Shown piece after piece: positions 5,123-6,493 of a stretch of DNA of 6,493 bases (its first letter is position 1; the number at the start of each line of letters is the position of its first letter). The notes beneath the pieces are model-generated. The model had not been told where the DNA came from, searched no databases, and saw only the letters and a program-made list of their open reading frames with translations. The position numbers and the translations under genes were made by a program. Source of the DNA: Actinomycetota bacterium (GTDB lineage: Bacteria; Actinomycetota; Acidimicrobiia; Spongiisociales; ZC4RG35); assembly GCA_019347585.1 (NCBI GenBank), contig JAHWLC010000065.1, positions 1-6,493 of the forward strand. Direction: 5' to 3'.

Positions 5123-6055
5123 GTCGAGGGAGAGCAAGGCGCTGTCGATGTGACGCTGCACCCTGGTCTGCACATCGCCGAGCGAGCTGAACAGAGTGGT
5201 CTCCGCGGTGGCGAGACGTCGGCTCAGGGTGGAGACGGCGTCGGCGGCAGCGGCGGGATCCTCCGACCTGAGGCCGTCCACGTAGTCGCTCAGCACGGAG
5301 TCGAGCTGGGCGGAGATGGAGTCGAGCTCCACGGTCACCTTGTTCATGAAGTCATCGGGAAGGGCGGTGCGGGTGGCGTCGAATCGGGCTTGCCAGGCTC
5401 CGAAATGGCGAACCGCCTCGTCGATCTCGATCAGCCCGGGATCGGTCTCCAGCACCGGCTCGGCGAGGACCGGCATGACGGCCGACCGGTAGGCGTAAGC
5501 CTCCCTCAACAGCTTGGTGGCGTCGAGGGTGTTGCCCGAGGCTTCGGCGGCCCGGGATCGGTTGGCCGTCTCGGATCGTGGCAGCGACGCCGAGGTGGTG
5601 AAGAGCTGCCGGGCCAGGGCGTCTGCCCTGGAAAGCGCGTCATTGACCGTGGCGATCTCGACCTCGGGGGCGACCAGGCCACCGTTGAGCGTGTTCATCT
5701 CGGCAACGGCCGGTCTCAGATCGGCGGCGCTGGCCTGCACCTCTGCCACCGCGGCAGCTCGATCCGCCATCGGCCGCTGGGTCGCCCATGCCCCGAGGGC
5801 GGCTATCCCGGCTCCGATCAGCACCAGCGCGACGAGGACACTCCAACGAAAGTCGCCTCCGAGCAGGTCGCGCCCTACTTCGGCAGGCGCTCGCTCGAGC
5901 AGGCGGCTGCTGTCGGCGTGGAGGTGACGGCCGGTGACGGGCTCTTCTTCGGGGGCGTTGCTCCAACTGGAGGCCATCCCTGGCGAGTCCATGAAGCCGA
6001 GGAGCTCCATCGAGAAGAGACGGGGTCGGCGGGGCGTGGATCTTGTCGCAGTCAT
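5108..6055 (-). CDS. Unrecognised single-pass membrane protein with helical C-terminal domain
   Basis: I do not recognise this 315-aa protein. It has an N-terminal region of about 70 residues rich in Arg, Glu and Pro, one clear membrane helix at about 71-91 (WSVLVALVLIGAGIAALGAWA), and a long, Ala-rich, probably all-helical C-terminal domain with heptad-like hydrophobic spacing (for example AAVAEVQASAADLRPAVAEM and TVELDSISAQLDSVL). It has no cysteine and no visible catalytic motif. The shape resembles membrane-anchored sensor or scaffold proteins with an extracytoplasmic helical bundle, but no function can be assigned. The start is uncertain: ATG 6055 is the first possible one, since an in-frame TAA lies just upstream, but it has no Shine-Dalgarno sequence; Met codons at 6010 and 5992 would keep the membrane helix. 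It converges on nrdR with a 15-bp overlap and diverges from dut across 53 bp. Confidence 0.8.
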   Translation of the reverse strand: MTATRSTPRRPRLFSMELLGFMDSPGMASSWSNAPEEEPVTGRHLHADSSRLLERAPAEVGRDLLGGDFRWSVLVALVLIGAGIAALGAWATQRPMADRAAAVAEVQASAADLRPAVAEMNTLNGGLVAPEVEIATVNDALSRADALARQLFTTSASLPRSETANRSRAAEASGNTLDATKLLREAYAYRSAVMPVLAEPVLETDPGLIEIDEAVRHFGAWQARFDATRTALPDDFMNKVTVELDSISAQLDSVLSDYVDGLRSEDPAAAADAVSTLSRRLATAETTLFSSLGDVQTRVQRHIDSALLSLDLLIS

Positions 6056-6108
6056 CGGGTGTCTCGCTTACAGTCGTTGGATTGCTCCGCCCGACGCCCC
6101 ACGACAGA

Positions 6109-6493
6109 GTGCAGATTAGTTTCCGCAGGCTCGATTTGGAACTACCAATTCCGAAAACCGCACATCAGGGTGATGCCGCCGTCGATCTCCACGCCCGTGT
6201 CGGGGTGAGCCTCGAGCCTGGGGAGAGGGCCGCCGTGCCCACCGGGATCGCCGTGGCCATCCCCGAGGGCCATGCCGGACTGGTCTTGCCCAGGAGCGGG
6301 CATGCCAACCGGCTCGGAGTTGGCCTGGTCAATGCCCCGGGACTGATCGACTCCGGATATCGGGGGGAAGTGACCGTTCTCCTGATCAACCACGGTGATG
6401 GCACCGCCCGTTTCGACCGGGGAGATCGCATCGCCCAGCTAGCGATCGTCCCCGTGCCGGAGGTGGAATGGTTGGAGGTCGGCGAACTCGACC
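6109..6493 (+). CDS. dut: Deoxyuridine 5'-triphosphate nucleotidohydrolase (dUTPase), 3' end outside window
   Basis: Dut hydrolyses dUTP to dUMP and pyrophosphate, keeping uracil out of DNA and supplying dUMP for dTMP synthesis; the enzyme is a homotrimer. The 128 visible codons contain four of the five trimeric dUTPase motifs: motif 1 GDAAVDL (21-27), motif 2 PRSGHA (61-66), motif 3 GLIDSGYRGEV (78-88, with catalytic Asp81 and the base-stacking Tyr84), and motif 4 DRIAQLAIVPV (106-116). Motif 5, the glycine-rich C-terminal arm, lies beyond the window. The GTG at 6109 gives a normal N-terminus (MQISFRRLDLELPIPKTAHQGDAAVDL shortened: MQISFRR ... GDAAVDL). No Shine-Dalgarno sequence precedes it, so leaderless expression is possible; an in-frame TTG at 6082 is a less likely start. 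The 53-bp gap to the divergent membrane-protein gene shows no convincing promoter. Confidence 0.95.
   Translation, partial: MQISFRRLDLELPIPKTAHQGDAAVDLHARVGVSLEPGERAAVPTGIAVAIPEGHAGLVLPRSGHANRLGVGLVNAPGLIDSGYRGEVTVLLINHGDGTARFDRGDRIAQLAIVPVPEVEWLEVGELD

Noticed and set aside
6056..6108. Promoter elements between the membrane-protein gene and dut
   Set aside because: TACAGT at 6069-6074 fits a -10, but the nearest -35-like TTGTCG is 20 bp away, and no good pair was found for the - strand gene, so no promoter is called.
5150..6208. 352-codon + strand open frame opposite the membrane-protein gene
   Set aside because: The translation is Gly/His-rich and featureless and overlaps the dut start in another frame. 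The - strand frame encodes a clear membrane helix and regular amphipathic helices instead.

Overview
The window is a piece of chromosome from a high-GC bacterium, most likely an actinobacterium. The evidence is the gene order (lexA divergent from a small LysM gene, followed by nrdR, with dapF and the tRNA-modification genes on the other side of lexA), the GTG starts, and LexA operators of the CGAAC-N4-GTTCG type. RNase Y next to miaB-miaA-dapF suggests a deep-branching lineage such as Acidimicrobiia or a relative rather than a mycobacterium; this placement is inference.

Left part (1-3602, + strand): a tightly packed operon. It holds the 3' end of rny (RNA decay endonuclease), miaB and miaA (consecutive steps of ms2i6A37 tRNA modification, with miaA acting first), and dapF (diaminopimelate epimerase, for lysine and peptidoglycan). 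Junctions are a 1-nt overlap, a gap of 8 nt (or a CTGA overlap if miaA starts at CTG), and a GTGA overlap, so translational coupling is likely. dapF runs convergently into lexA with a 26-bp overlap.

Middle part (3577-5122): an SOS control hub. lexA (-) and a 93-aa membrane-anchored LysM protein (+) diverge from a 170-bp intergenic region that contains four LexA-type operators and a recognisable promoter for each gene. The LysM protein has the size, layout, position and regulation expected of an SOS-induced cell-division inhibitor (YneA in Bacillus, DivS in Corynebacterium, Rv2719c/ChiZ in Mycobacterium). Its leader contains a strong hairpin that shares bases with the promoter-proximal operator. 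nrdR, the repressor of ribonucleotide reductase genes, follows closely and may partly share the SOS transcript.

Right part (5108-6493): an unrecognised single-pass membrane protein with a long, mostly helical C-terminal domain (- strand, convergent with nrdR). Divergent from it is the 5' portion of dut (dUTPase), cut by the window end. nrdR and dut both concern dNTP pool quality, which fits beside a DNA-damage regulator.

Most of the window is conserved housekeeping sequence. The part worth a closer look is the lexA-LysM intergenic region and the small LysM protein. No RNA genes, insertion sequences, CRISPR arrays or convincing intrinsic terminators were seen, and there is no gene-free stretch longer than about 170 bases.
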